A stretch of DNA of 64,000 bases from Rheinheimera sp. A13L (GTDB lineage Bacteria; Pseudomonadota; Gammaproteobacteria; Enterobacterales; Alteromonadaceae): contig NZ_AFHI01000015.1 in assembly GCF_000217935.1 (NCBI RefSeq), positions 1 to 64,000 on the forward strand, read 5' to 3'. The translations under genes and the position numbers were made by a program. This document shows positions 45,982 through 54,672 of the stretch, in pieces. Position 1 is the stretch's first letter; every line of letters begins with the position of its first letter. The notes under the pieces were generated by a model, which was given only the letters and a program-made list of their open reading frames with translations, had not been told where the DNA came from and made no database searches.

Positions 45982-47211
45982 ATGTCTGATTACTCCACTC
46001 ATGCGCCAAAGTCGCGCATTTCTACCGGCGAATTTACTTTGCTGGTGGCGCTGTTGATGTCTATTGTTGCCATCTCTATTGATGCCTTATTGCCAGCGCT
46101 GGATGCTATTCGTGCTGATATTGCCATGAGTCACCCGAATCAGGCGCAACTGGTGATCAGTGCTTTGTTTTTGGGTATGGCCATAGGCCAGCTGATTTGT
46201 GGGCCTTTATCCGACGCCACTGGCCGTAAAAAAGTGTTAAACGGTGGTATAGCGCTGTTTTTAGTAGGCACTGTCATTTGTTATTTCGCCACAGATATCA
46301 ACACCTTATTGTTTGGCCGTTTTGTGCAGGGTTTAGGGGTATCAGGCCCTTATGTATCGGCTATTTCTATAGTGCGGGACAAATACTCCGGCAATGATAT
46401 GGCGCGTATTATGTCGCTGGTGATGATGATTTTTGTGATGGTGCCGGCTTTAGCGCCAAGCCTTGGCCAGGCCGTGTTATGGGTAGGCACATGGCGCGAT
46501 ATTTTTGTGCTTTATGTGTTTTATGCATTGCTTATCGTAGTGTGGATTTTTATGCGCTTAGAAGAAACCTTGCCAAAAGAGCACCGTATTGCCATGAGCA
46601 CAAAGGGCTTTTCTGAAGGCTTTAAGGAAGTGATCAGCAATGTGCCAACAGTGTGCTATATGATTTGTATGGGGTTGTTTTTTGGCAGCTTTATTGGTTA
46701 TCTGAACTCATCACAACAAATATTTCAGGACTTATTTAAAACAGGCGAGTTGTTTACCTTGTACTTTGGTTTACTGGCTATAGTCTTTGGCGCAGCCTCT
46801 TTGGTGAACTCCCGTCTGGTGCAAAAATGGGGCATGCAGCATTTATCCAACCGCGCTGTCTGGGGCATTATTAGTAGCTCAGCCTTATTTTTAGCACTTC
46901 ATTTAGTGATTGAAATACAGCTGTGGACTTTTGTGCTGTACGCTTCTGTGCTGTTTTTCTGCTTTGGTCTGGTGTTTGGTAATATCAACGCTATGGCGAT
47001 GGAACCTATGGGCCATGTGGCGGGAATAGCAGCAGCTATTATTGGCTCAACCTCCTCTGTTATGTCGATGAGCATAGGCACAGTGATAGGCCAGATGTAT
47101 AACGGCACAGTGATCCCTGTGACCGCTGGTTTCTTAATTTTTAGCTGCATCAGTATGGCTATTTTAACTTATGCGCAGAAGTACAAACTGAAGAACCCGG
47201 AGCAACAGTAA
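45982..47211 (+). CDS. MFS multidrug efflux transporter, Bcr/CflA family
   Basis: This 409-residue transporter has twelve helices and the drug:H+ antiporter motifs: GQLICGPLSDATGRKKVL (motif A) and RFVQGLGVSGPYVSAISIVRD in helix 4-5. Likeness to Bcr/CflA pumps suggests export of bicyclomycin, chloramphenicol or related compounds; the real substrate is unknown. AAGGA lies 9 bases before the ATG at 45982. A strong terminator follows. Confidence 0.9.
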   Translation: MSDYSTHAPKSRISTGEFTLLVALLMSIVAISIDALLPALDAIRADIAMSHPNQAQLVISALFLGMAIGQLICGPLSDATGRKKVLNGGIALFLVGTVICYFATDINTLLFGRFVQGLGVSGPYVSAISIVRDKYSGNDMARIMSLVMMIFVMVPALAPSLGQAVLWVGTWRDIFVLYVFYALLIVVWIFMRLEETLPKEHRIAMSTKGFSEGFKEVISNVPTVCYMICMGLFFGSFIGYLNSSQQIFQDLFKTGELFTLYFGLLAIVFGAASLVNSRLVQKWGMQHLSNRAVWGIISSSALFLALHLVIEIQLWTFVLYASVLFFCFGLVFGNINAMAMEPMGHVAGIAAAIIGSTSSVMSMSIGTVIGQMYNGTVIPVTAGFLIFSCISMAILTYAQKYKLKNPEQQ

Positions 47212-47255
47212 GTTTCTGCGGCAAATTCCTGAGCTAGAGCTCTTCACTATCCGAG

Positions 47256-47291
47256 ACCCGACAAACCGCTTGAGCGTTGTCGGGTTTTTAT
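47256..47291 (+). terminator. Rho-independent terminator of the MFS gene
   Basis: ACCCGACAA (47256-47264) pairs with TTGTCGGGT (47277-47285), 12-base loop, then TTTTTATTA. It lies 45 bases past the stop and before the pntAB promoter region. Confidence 0.85.
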
Positions 47292-47517
47292 TATCTGAAC
47301 CTTGTCATCTAAACCTACCTGCTTTTTTCTGCCATTTTCATATCTTCTGCTAAGCCTTTGAAAAGCAAAACTGAAATTGCCGACTATCCTCTAAGCAGTG
47401 GTAGTTCTGTTCTTATGAACAGTTCAGCCCTTGCGCTAAAACATCACCAGGCCAAAGCTTTTCAACAGGCACTGGTATTCGCTTTGCCGGATCAAAAAAA
47501 TAAGACAAGAGGTCAGG

Positions 47518-49047
47518 ATGTTTATTGCTATCCCCAAAGAGACTCTTCAAGACGAAACCAGGGTGGCGGCTACCCCTGTTACCACAGAGCAACTGCGTAA
47601 ATTAGGTTTTACTGTGCTGGTAGAAACTGGCGCTGGTACTGCCGCGGGTTTTACCGATGAAGCTTATATTCAGGCCGGTGCCAGCATAGCAGAGGGCCCC
47701 CAACTCTGGGGCTGCGAACTGATTTATAAGGTCAATGCCCCAACAGAGCAGGAAATCAGCCAACTGCAAAAAGGCAGCACATTGGTGAGTTTTATCTGGC
47801 CGGCACAAAACCCGGATTTAGTAACACGCCTTGCCGCCCAAGGCATTAATGTACTGGCGATGGATATGGTGCCCCGTATTTCACGGGCTCAGTCGCTGGA
47901 TGCCTTGTCGTCTATGTCGAATATTGCCGGCTACCGCGCAGTGATTGAAGCGGCTCATAGTTTTGGTCGTTTTTTAAGTGGTCAAATTACAGCTGCAGGT
48001 AAAGTACAGCCTGCCAAAGTGCTGGTGATTGGTGCTGGTGTAGCAGGTCTTGCCGCTATTGGCGCGGCACGTTCATTAGGTTCTATAGTGCGGGCTTTTG
48101 ATACCCGGCTTGAAGTGGCAGAACAAATTGAGTCTTTGGGCGGTGAATTTTTAAAACTGGAATTTGCCGAAGATGGCTCCTCTTCCAGTGGCTACGCCAA
48201 AGTGATGTCGGATGAATTTATTGCCGCTGAAATGGCGCTGTTTGCAGCTCAGGCCAAAGAAGTCGACATTATCATTACGACAGCTCTTATTCCCGGCAAA
48301 CCAGCACCTAAGCTGATCACTAAAGAGATGGTCGATTCAATGAAACCCGGCTCTGTCATTGTTGATTTAGCAGCGGCAACTGGTGGCAACTGTGAATACA
48401 CTCAGGCGGGTGAGATTTTCCAAACCAGTTCAGGGGTTAAAGTCATTGGCTACACCGACTTGCCAGGCCGCTTAGCCGCTCAGTCGTCACAGCTCTATGG
48501 CACTAACCTGGTGAACTTAGCCAAACTTTTATGTAAAACCAAAGATGGTCAGATACTGCTGGATATGCAGGATGTAATTATCCGCAACATGTCTGTGGTG
48601 CATCAGGGCGAAGTCACCTACCCGCCTCCAGCTATTAGCGTGACAGCTACAGCTAAACCAATAGCTGCCACCACAACAGCCCCGGCAGCCCCTAAAAAAT
48701 CCATTCATTCCAACTGGTTTATAGCTGCCGCCGCTTTGTTGTTACTTTGGATAGGGTACTCCGCCCCCAGTGACTTTTTAGCACATTTCACAGTATTTTT
48801 ATTGTCCTGCGTGGTGGGTTTTTATCTGGTCTGGAACGTCACTCATGCTTTACATACACCGTTGATGTCGGTCACCAATGCCATCTCTGGCATTATCATT
48901 TTAGGGGCTTTGCTACAAATCAGCAGCGACTCACTGCTGGTGCAGGTACTGGCATTTTTTGCCGTGCTGATTGCCAGTATCAATATAGTGGGTGGTTTTA
49001 CCGTCACACAGCGCATGCTGAAAATGTTTAGTAAAGGCGGGGAGTAA
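47518..49047 (+). CDS. pntA: NAD(P) transhydrogenase alpha subunit
   Basis: PntA is half of the proton-translocating transhydrogenase that reduces NADP+ with NADH using the proton gradient. The 509-residue protein has the NAD-binding domain ([38 protein letters not shown]), a Pro/Ala-rich linker, and four C-terminal membrane helices. GAGGTCAGG precedes the ATG. pntB begins 5 bases after the stop. A short CTGTTC-TTAT-GAACAG palindrome lies upstream near 47408. Confidence 0.96.
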   Translation: MFIAIPKETLQDETRVAATPVTTEQLRKLGFTVLVETGAGTAAGFTDEAYIQAGASIAEGPQLWGCELIYKVNAPTEQEISQLQKGSTLVSFIWPAQNPDLVTRLAAQGINVLAMDMVPRISRAQSLDALSSMSNIAGYRAVIEAAHSFGRFLSGQITAAGKVQPAKVLVIGAGVAGLAAIGAARSLGSIVRAFDTRLEVAEQIESLGGEFLKLEFAEDGSSSSGYAKVMSDEFIAAEMALFAAQAKEVDIIITTALIPGKPAPKLITKEMVDSMKPGSVIVDLAAATGGNCEYTQAGEIFQTSSGVKVIGYTDLPGRLAAQSSQLYGTNLVNLAKLLCKTKDGQILLDMQDVIIRNMSVVHQGEVTYPPPAISVTATAKPIAATTTAPAAPKKSIHSNWFIAAAALLLLWIGYSAPSDFLAHFTVFLLSCVVGFYLVWNVTHALHTPLMSVTNAISGIIILGALLQISSDSLLVQVLAFFAVLIASINIVGGFTVTQRMLKMFSKGGE

Positions 49048-49052
49048 CAGCC

Positions 49053-50432
49053 ATGACACAAGGATTAATTACAGCATCTTATATAGTGGCAGCCGCTTTT
49101 TTTATCGCGAGTTTAGCCGGTTTATCTAAGCAGGAAACTGCCCGTCGTGGTAACTGGCTGGGTATTTTGGGCATGACCATAGCCCTGCTCGCCACCATTG
49201 CAGGCGTCAGCATGGATGCAATGCTGCCGTTATTTATCGCTTTGGCTATAGGTGCTGCCATAGGCCTTCGGCTGGCACTGAAAGTTGAAATGACGCAAAT
49301 GCCGGAGCTGGTGGCTATATTGCACAGCTTTGTCGGTTTGGCTGCAGTGCTGGTGGGTTACAACAGCTTTTTTGAGTTCGCCACCACTACGGGCGCAGAA
49401 CTTACCGTACATTTAACTGAAGTGTTTTTAGGGGTATTTATCGGAGCTGTCACTTTCTCAGGTTCAGTGGTGGCTTTTGCCAAGCTTCGGGGTATAGCCA
49501 GCTCTAAACCTTTGAATATTCCGCATAAACATAAACTGAATTTACTGGCACTAATCACATCTGCTGTATTGCTGGTTTATTTTGTAAGCTTTGATGGCGC
49601 AGAATCTGCCCTGTTGATTATGACGCTGATTGCTTTGGTATTTGGCCTGCATCTGGTGGCCTCCATTGGCGGCGCTGATATGCCGGTCGTGGTGTCTATG
49701 TTGAACTCCTACTCAGGCTGGGCCGCTGCAGCTGCGGGTTTTATGCTGTCCAACGACTTGCTGATTGTCACTGGTGCTTTGGTTGGCTCTTCCGGCGCTA
49801 TCTTGTCTTACATCATGTGCAAAGCGATGAACCGCTCTTTTATCTCAGTGATAGCCGGAGGTTTTGGTCAGGTCGATGCAAAACAAAGTTCGGGCGACGA
49901 AGAGCAAGGCGAATACAGGGAAATCAGTCCAGAAGATGTGGCGGATTTGCTTAGAAACTCCAGCTCTGTAGTGATCACCCCTGGTTATGGTATGGCTGTG
50001 GCACAGGCACAATACCCGGTGGCGGAGATCTGCCAGAAGCTCAAAGCCCGTGGCATCAAAGTGCGTTTTGGCATTCACCCTGTGGCCGGTCGTATGCCAG
50101 GCCATATGAATGTGTTGCTTGCCGAAGCCAAAGTGCCTTACGACATAGTATTGGAAATGGATGAAATTAATGAAGATTTGTCCGATACAGATACGGTGCT
50201 GGTGATAGGTGCCAACGATACAGTCAACCCCGCTGCAGCTGAAGATCCAACCAGCCCTATAGCAGGTATGCCTGTACTGGAAGTCTGGAAAGCTCACAAC
50301 GTCATTGTGTTTAAGCGCTCCATGAACACAGGCTACTCTGGCGTCAATAACCCATTGTTTTATAAAGACAACACTCAGATGTGTTTTGGTGATGCCAAAG
50401 CCACTGTGGATGCGATTTTAAAAGCATTGTAG
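49053..50432 (+). CDS. pntB: NAD(P) transhydrogenase beta subunit
   Basis: This 459-residue protein has about nine membrane helices forming the proton channel and a C-terminal NADP(H)-binding domain ([56 protein letters not shown]). GGGGAG lies ahead of the ATG, coupled to pntA. Confidence 0.97.
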   Translation: MTQGLITASYIVAAAFFIASLAGLSKQETARRGNWLGILGMTIALLATIAGVSMDAMLPLFIALAIGAAIGLRLALKVEMTQMPELVAILHSFVGLAAVLVGYNSFFEFATTTGAELTVHLTEVFLGVFIGAVTFSGSVVAFAKLRGIASSKPLNIPHKHKLNLLALITSAVLLVYFVSFDGAESALLIMTLIALVFGLHLVASIGGADMPVVVSMLNSYSGWAAAAAGFMLSNDLLIVTGALVGSSGAILSYIMCKAMNRSFISVIAGGFGQVDAKQSSGDEEQGEYREISPEDVADLLRNSSSVVITPGYGMAVAQAQYPVAEICQKLKARGIKVRFGIHPVAGRMPGHMNVLLAEAKVPYDIVLEMDEINEDLSDTDTVLVIGANDTVNPAAAEDPTSPIAGMPVLEVWKAHNVIVFKRSMNTGYSGVNNPLFYKDNTQMCFGDAKATVDAILKAL

Positions 50433-50505
50433 TTTTTAGTGGGCTAAACAGCTGAGCTGGGCGTATTAAACTGCATCCAGTTCAGCCTCATCTTAAGAGC
50501 CATCT

Positions 50506-50685
50506 ATGTTCAGTTTTTTAAAGCGCGACCCTGTGAAAAAATTACGCCAGCAATACGATACCAAAGCTGAACAAGCCATGCTGGCACAGCGAAAAGGCGA
50601 TATGCGTTTATTTGCCGATTTAACTTCAGAAGCAGAAGAGTTATGGGCTCAGCTGGAAAAATTGCAGGCTGAAAAAAATAGTTAG
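50506..50685 (+). CDS. DUF6435 small protein
   Basis: This 59-residue protein (MFSFLKRDPVKKLRQQYDTK...) is charged and helical, matching the short DUF6435 family of Shewanella and Vibrio relatives (KKDPVKKL...AMQAQRNGDI...). It is followed by a strong bidirectional terminator. Function unknown. A decayed partial copy lies about 2.3 kb downstream at 52770. Confidence 0.8.
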   Translation: MFSFLKRDPVKKLRQQYDTKAEQAMLAQRKGDMRLFADLTSEAEELWAQLEKLQAEKNS

Positions 50686-50711
50686 ACGCAAAAACCATCC
50701 ACTTTTTTAGC

Positions 50712-50747
50712 AAAAAAGAGCAATGCATCTCTGCTTTGCTCTTTTTT
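50712..50747. terminator. Bidirectional terminator between DUF6435 and the protease operon
   Basis: AAAAAAGAGCAA (50712-50723) and TTGCTCTTTTTT (50736-50747) are perfect 12-base arms. Flanking A and T tracts let it end both the rightward DUF6435 transcript and the leftward one from 52558. Confidence 0.85.
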
Positions 50748-50808
50748 CATCTACAACTATTCACCTATGTTAAAGGCTTAGCTTCATCTATCCGCAGCTT
50801 AGAAGCAG

Positions 50809-51327
50809 CTACTTCGCTGGAAAATAAAAGCTATATTCCTGCTGTAACTCTTTAAAAGCCGGAACAGTTGCCAAATCTTTTGCGAACAAGGCTGGTGTGG
50901 TTTTCGCGAAATCCAGCACTTCTTTACTCGGCTTATGGTCCATGGTGTACATATTTTTTGCTTCAGTGGTATTGATACTGTAGCTAAAGCTTGCGATAGA
51001 TTTGGAGTGAACTCTTAATTCATAGGACACCACAAAATCGTTGTTCTCCACAATAGGCAATATACCCAGTGAACCTGCTGCAAGCATTAAAGAGGTAAAA
51101 CTGGCAACATCACCTCCGGCAGTGCCCTGATCATGGTAGGTCACCAACAACTTAACCGGAGTACCGTAAGTCTCAGCGCCAAGATTCGTCAATTGAGGCA
51201 GTTGCTTCAATTGTTCTTCAATGCCCAGTTCTTTATCAAAGGTGGAGATAAACTGGACTGGCAGATCGGCGGCATTAACCTGTAAGGCAAAAGACATCAT
51301 CACGAATAAACCAAGGCTATATTTCAT
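50809..51327 (-). CDS. Exported protein of unknown function, second gene of the protease operon
   Basis: This 172-residue protein has a signal peptide (KYSLGLFVMMSFALQVNA-AD). The mature part has a beta-rich pattern with VKLLVTYHDQGTAGGDVASF and a conserved-looking hydrophobic LMLAAGSLGILPIV. AAGGAC sits 7 bases before the ATG at 51327; it starts 10 bases after the protease stop. Family unknown; probably an envelope partner of the protease. Confidence 0.7.
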   Translation of the reverse strand: MKYSLGLFVMMSFALQVNAADLPVQFISTFDKELGIEEQLKQLPQLTNLGAETYGTPVKLLVTYHDQGTAGGDVASFTSLMLAAGSLGILPIVENNDFVVSYELRVHSKSIASFSYSINTTEAKNMYTMDHKPSKEVLDFAKTTPALFAKDLATVPAFKELQQEYSFYFPAK

Positions 51328-51337
51328 TACAAAGTCC

Positions 51338-52558
51338 TTATTGGTAGCAGGATAATTTAACAACAGTGGCCAATGCAGCATCATTGCCAGTGCGGAAGTC
51401 AGCTTTAAAATCGGGCTTTGAATTGCTGTAGGCTATCTGATGTTTATCTAAAAAACGGCGAATATGATGCCGCTTTAATGCAAAGTTTACGTTTTGAGGC
51501 ACTATGCCTTTTTCGATCAAACTGGTGACATTAAGCGTGCTTACCGCCATTCCTAATAACTCACCACCATCAGAGACTATAGGGCCACCACTTGAACCAG
51601 GCTGGATAGGTGCGGAAAATTGTAAATGCCCCATAGAGCCCGGTATACCATCAGCAGCACTGACATTTCCTCTGGTTAAATTGGCGCTTTGAGCCAACAC
51701 ACCTTGCAAGGGGTAGCCTACATTTGCCACAGGTTCACCCACTACGGTATCGTCCCCTTCTCTGACAGGTAAAAATGGCACCTGAGTAAATTCAGTATTC
51801 AATACAGCTGTATCCAGCAAGATTGAATTAGCCAGCAAGGTCGCATAAGAGTCTTTTTTGCCAAATGTCGCTTTGGTCACCAGACAATCGTCCAATACGT
51901 GAGCTGCGGTGAGAACCTGTCCATTTTTATTAACGAAAAAGCCTGTACCAGTACTGACTGGTTTTTTCATATCAGCAAGCGTTTCTTTTGCAACCGAATC
52001 AATCTTCGCAAGTTCTGGAAAGGTGCTGAGGCTGGGGTTCAGCGCATTCAATACTTTTACACTGATCACCTGAGTTGTCTTCAATGCGGTGTTATAAAAG
52101 GCTGCAGTTTGCGCTATATCGCCAATGTCAGCCTTATCAGTTTCTTTACCTTCCAGCAGTACCTTTCCTTTGCTGTCAAACACCTTATAACTCAGCTCAA
52201 AATTTAACACTCCACTACCTGGCTTCCATTCAGGTGCAAGCGCAACAAGCAATGCGTACTCATCATTTGCATTAAACTTAGCTAAAGCAGAGTCAGAAAA
52301 GTGGCTCTTAAACGCTGCATCAACACCTTGAGCAAGTCCTTGCCCGGGGCTCACCCATAAGCCACGCCAACTGGCAAAAAACTTAGAGTCCAGAGCGGCT
52401 TTAGGAACATAGTAGCGAAGTTTTACCGGGTTAGGCACCTGAACAGATTTATTCACAACAACGCCTTTAGGCAGAGCTGTTGGATTTTTTTTTGTGGCAG
52501 TACAACCAGATACCAAAAGTGCCAGACAAACCAGCACAAAACCAAATTTTATATTCAT
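51338..52558 (-). CDS. Trypsin-like serine protease lipoprotein
   Basis: This 406-residue protein has a lipobox (LALLVSGC-T), a 190-residue N-terminal domain of unknown type, then an S1 (DegP-like) protease domain with the full triad: histidine in VLTAAHVLDDC, aspartate in LLDTAVLN, serine in QPGSSGGPIV. There is no PDZ domain. It presumably acts in the periplasm, membrane-bound. It is followed by a secreted protein gene in the same operon. Confidence 0.88.
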   Translation of the reverse strand: MNIKFGFVLVCLALLVSGCTATKKNPTALPKGVVVNKSVQVPNPVKLRYYVPKAALDSKFFASWRGLWVSPGQGLAQGVDAAFKSHFSDSALAKFNANDEYALLVALAPEWKPGSGVLNFELSYKVFDSKGKVLLEGKETDKADIGDIAQTAAFYNTALKTTQVISVKVLNALNPSLSTFPELAKIDSVAKETLADMKKPVSTGTGFFVNKNGQVLTAAHVLDDCLVTKATFGKKDSYATLLANSILLDTAVLNTEFTQVPFLPVREGDDTVVGEPVANVGYPLQGVLAQSANLTRGNVSAADGIPGSMGHLQFSAPIQPGSSGGPIVSDGGELLGMAVSTLNVTSLIEKGIVPQNVNFALKRHHIRRFLDKHQIAYSNSKPDFKADFRTGNDAALATVVKLSCYQ

Positions 52559-52769
52559 TATTGTCCTTATTATGAACCAATAGAGCTACCGGATCGCCGA
52601 AGCAGGTAATCAGTTGATGATTTGTAATTTTACAACGGGGTGTTAACTACTATAAAAAAATAGCGGACATCAGTACAAGCAGTATTTTCAACGCCACACT
52701 ACCAAAGTTATCCCAAACCGAAATATTCAAGCAGTTAAAAGCAGACAATTGCTGAGCATCTGCCATTAA

Positions 52770-52826
52770 CGTAAAGGCGATATGCGTTTATTTGCTGATT
52801 TAACCACAGAAACGGAAGAGTTGTGA
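52770..52826 (+). pseudogene. Fragment of a second DUF6435 gene
   Basis: The bases coding RKGDMRLFADLT-TETEEL and ending in TGA at 52824 match residues 29-46 of the intact DUF6435 gene almost base for base, then likeness stops. No start or N-terminal part was found. It lies in the otherwise empty 328-base gap 52559-52886. Confidence 0.75.
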
Positions 52827-52886
52827 CTGCAGTATCAAAACTATAACAAATCACAACATCAGAGCAGAAATGATGTTTGGCCTGTT

Positions 52887-53336
52887 TTACGTTTTTTTAT
52901 CGTAGTGACATACGGCACAACCTTTATCAAACACCACTTTCCAGATCCCTGGTTGTTCCTGGCGCCAAACGGATGAAAAAGTCGCTATTACTTTGCCGGA
53001 CGGATCTTTGACAGGTCCGCTACTTAGCGCCAAAGACCCATCATCCAACACTTCAACTTGTGTCGGCTCCCACGAAAAAGGCGCTGTTTTGTGCTGGTAA
53101 AAGGATTTCCAGCCTGCAACAACAGCAGCTTTACCCTTAAGCACTGCTTCACCGAAAAAAATGGCTTCATTGGATAAATGCTGCTCAAACGCCTTTAAAT
53201 CACGGTCAGCCATAGATTTGGCAAAAGCGCGTTCTGCAGCAAATACCTGTTGCTGCTGTGTGCTTAATGCCTGCTCTGCCTGAATGTAGCAGCACCAAAA
53301 ACTGAGCAGCCAGACTACTGTTGTGAATAGTTTCAT
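52887..53336 (-). CDS. Exported NTF2/SnoaL-like (DUF4440) protein
   Basis: This 149-residue protein has a signal peptide and a nuclear-transport-factor-2-like fold: AFAKSMADRDLKAFEQHLSNEAIFFGEAVLKGKAAVVAGWKSFY... and GSLALSSGP..., ending in IWKVVFDKGCAVC. The C-terminal CAVCH motif is unusual for the fold and might bind a metal or haem (CxxCH). The role is unknown. The start at 53336 is chosen for the signal peptide. Confidence 0.75.
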   Translation of the reverse strand: MKLFTTVVWLLSFWCCYIQAEQALSTQQQQVFAAERAFAKSMADRDLKAFEQHLSNEAIFFGEAVLKGKAAVVAGWKSFYQHKTAPFSWEPTQVEVLDDGSLALSSGPVKDPSGKVIATFSSVWRQEQPGIWKVVFDKGCAVCHYDKKT

Positions 53337-53346
53337 ATCACGCCCC

Positions 53347-53374
53347 AATAAAAAAGGGCGGTTAAATACCGCCC
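53347..53374 (-). terminator. Leftward terminator with no gene before it
   Basis: GGGCGGT/ACCGCCC, a 7-bp perfect stem, 5-base loop, followed leftward by TTTTTTATT. It lies upstream of the NTF2-like gene and points away from DNA that now holds only a short open piece with a TAA at 53395. Confidence 0.7.
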
Positions 53375-53820
53375 AACACTAACAATATGCTTGGTTAATC
53401 ATCGTGCAATTGAAAGTAAACACCCGGCAGTTCACCTGCGCTATCAGACTGGGACAAAAGGACGGAAAAACGGCCTGAGCAAGGGCGAGCCCCAGTTCAT
53501 TTGCTCCTGGTCAGCAATCACTGCTGGTGCTGGACTACTTCGACCTTAGCTCAACGAGTCAGGTATTGCCTTTCGCATGACAGATGTGTTTATGAGTTTT
53601 TTCATAAACAATTTAACTCAATCCATGAAATGTTCAAGACCTGACCCTGTTGGTTAAAACTTGAAGCCAAGTCCGCCCCAAAGACAGAAACCGTTGTAAA
53701 CTTACATAGATAGATGTTATAAATATGATAACAGAATAAGGCTGTTTTAGCTTTACTTGTTTCTTTACTGACGCGACTAAGCAGAAAACTGCTTATAAAA
53801 CATAATAAAAAGAGGTGTAT
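53375..53820. other. Gene-poor stretch with probable gene remnant
   Basis: On the leftward strand a 34-codon open piece ends ...GELPGVYFQLHDD and stops at 53395, 21 bases ahead of the terminator, with a TGA at its upstream edge. It reads like the C-terminus of a lost protein, but no family is recognised. The rest holds one copy of a 58-bp repeat and the promoter region of the next gene. Confidence 0.35.
53590..53647 (+). repeat. 58-bp interspersed repeat, copy 1
   Basis: It contains the hairpin GTTTATGA/TCATAAAC and ends AAGACCTGACCC. It aligns without gaps to copy 2 at 54606-54663, 41 of 58 bases matching by hand. The end resembles GGGGTCAGGTCTTG sequences near REP-associated transposases. 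Confidence 0.65.
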
Positions 53821-54453
53821 ATGAAATTGAAGTTGTTAATACCTGCCCTGTTACTCTCTTGTACCAGTATCCAAAGCTATGCTCAAAGCTCTCCTAACGG
53901 CGATGCAAAAGTAAACTGTACTACGAGCACCGTATCAACCCCATATTATTATGGTTGGGCAAGTTGCTCCAGCCGTGGGCGCTCCTTGTCGTCCTATATA
54001 CCCAGAAGCGCCACACAGTGGGTGACGCTTACTGAACGTCATCGGGATGGTAATAATTACGTGACCTATCAATGTTCCGGCTATTTACCTGCGGTTGGCA
54101 ATGATCAGCGTACTGTGGAAAATTGTCAGTACACGCCAAGAGCTGTTATTCGTCAGCATTATATTCAGGAGAGCTACGACAGCAGAACTGACACTACCTA
54201 TTACCAGGCTGGAATAGCAGTTGCCGCCTTTGAGTACTCGGATCGGGATGGACATATTACCCAGGTTGAAAAATGGGTTAATGGAGTCAGTGTGACCGAC
54301 CACCATATTGATGTGTATGAACCTACTCACGTCAGGTTACGAGTCACTGATAATCATGGGCATGTGACCGACACATCAAAAACCATTACCCCGTCACCAG
54401 AACAAATATGTATGCGTGGGGGTATGCTGATTATTTGTGATGGACCGATTTAA
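53821..54453 (+). CDS. Secreted protein of unknown function with Ig-like tail
   Basis: This 210-residue protein has a signal peptide (KLKLLIPALLLSCTSIQSYAQ), six or more cysteines in the mature part (CTTST...ASCSSR...YQCSG...ENCQY), and a PKD/Ig-like C-terminal part (AFEYSDRDGHITQVEKWVNGVSV...VRLRVTDNHGHVTD). AGAGGTGT precedes the ATG at 53821. It lies alone between two copies of a 58-bp repeat. Function not recognised. Confidence 0.7.
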   Translation: MKLKLLIPALLLSCTSIQSYAQSSPNGDAKVNCTTSTVSTPYYYGWASCSSRGRSLSSYIPRSATQWVTLTERHRDGNNYVTYQCSGYLPAVGNDQRTVENCQYTPRAVIRQHYIQESYDSRTDTTYYQAGIAVAAFEYSDRDGHITQVEKWVNGVSVTDHHIDVYEPTHVRLRVTDNHGHVTDTSKTITPSPEQICMRGGMLIICDGPI

Positions 54454-54605
54454 CGAAATTAAATACTAAATCCTGCCAAATAACTTGCCTAAATAACAGC
54501 TATGTTGAGAACAAACTGGAAGCAGTTATGAGTCATTTTGCTTCCAGTTTTATCAAGTCTAATTGCAGAATTCCTCAGGGGCCGGCCTGGTGTATCACAA
54601 CTCAT

Positions 54606-54663
54606 TTATGAATTTTTCCATGATTGATTCAACGCAATGCGCACAACATTCGAGACCTGACTC
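54606..54663 (+). repeat. 58-bp interspersed repeat, copy 2
   Basis: Same orientation and length as copy 1, about 71% identical by hand alignment, ending GAGACCTGACTC. The two copies flank the secreted-protein gene as direct repeats about 1 kb apart. Confidence 0.65.
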
Positions 54664-54672
54664 AATGCGTTC

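Noticed and set aside
53590-54663. attC sites of an integron cassette
   Set aside because: The paired 58-bp elements lack the RYYYAAC/GTTRRRY core sites and no integrase is present.
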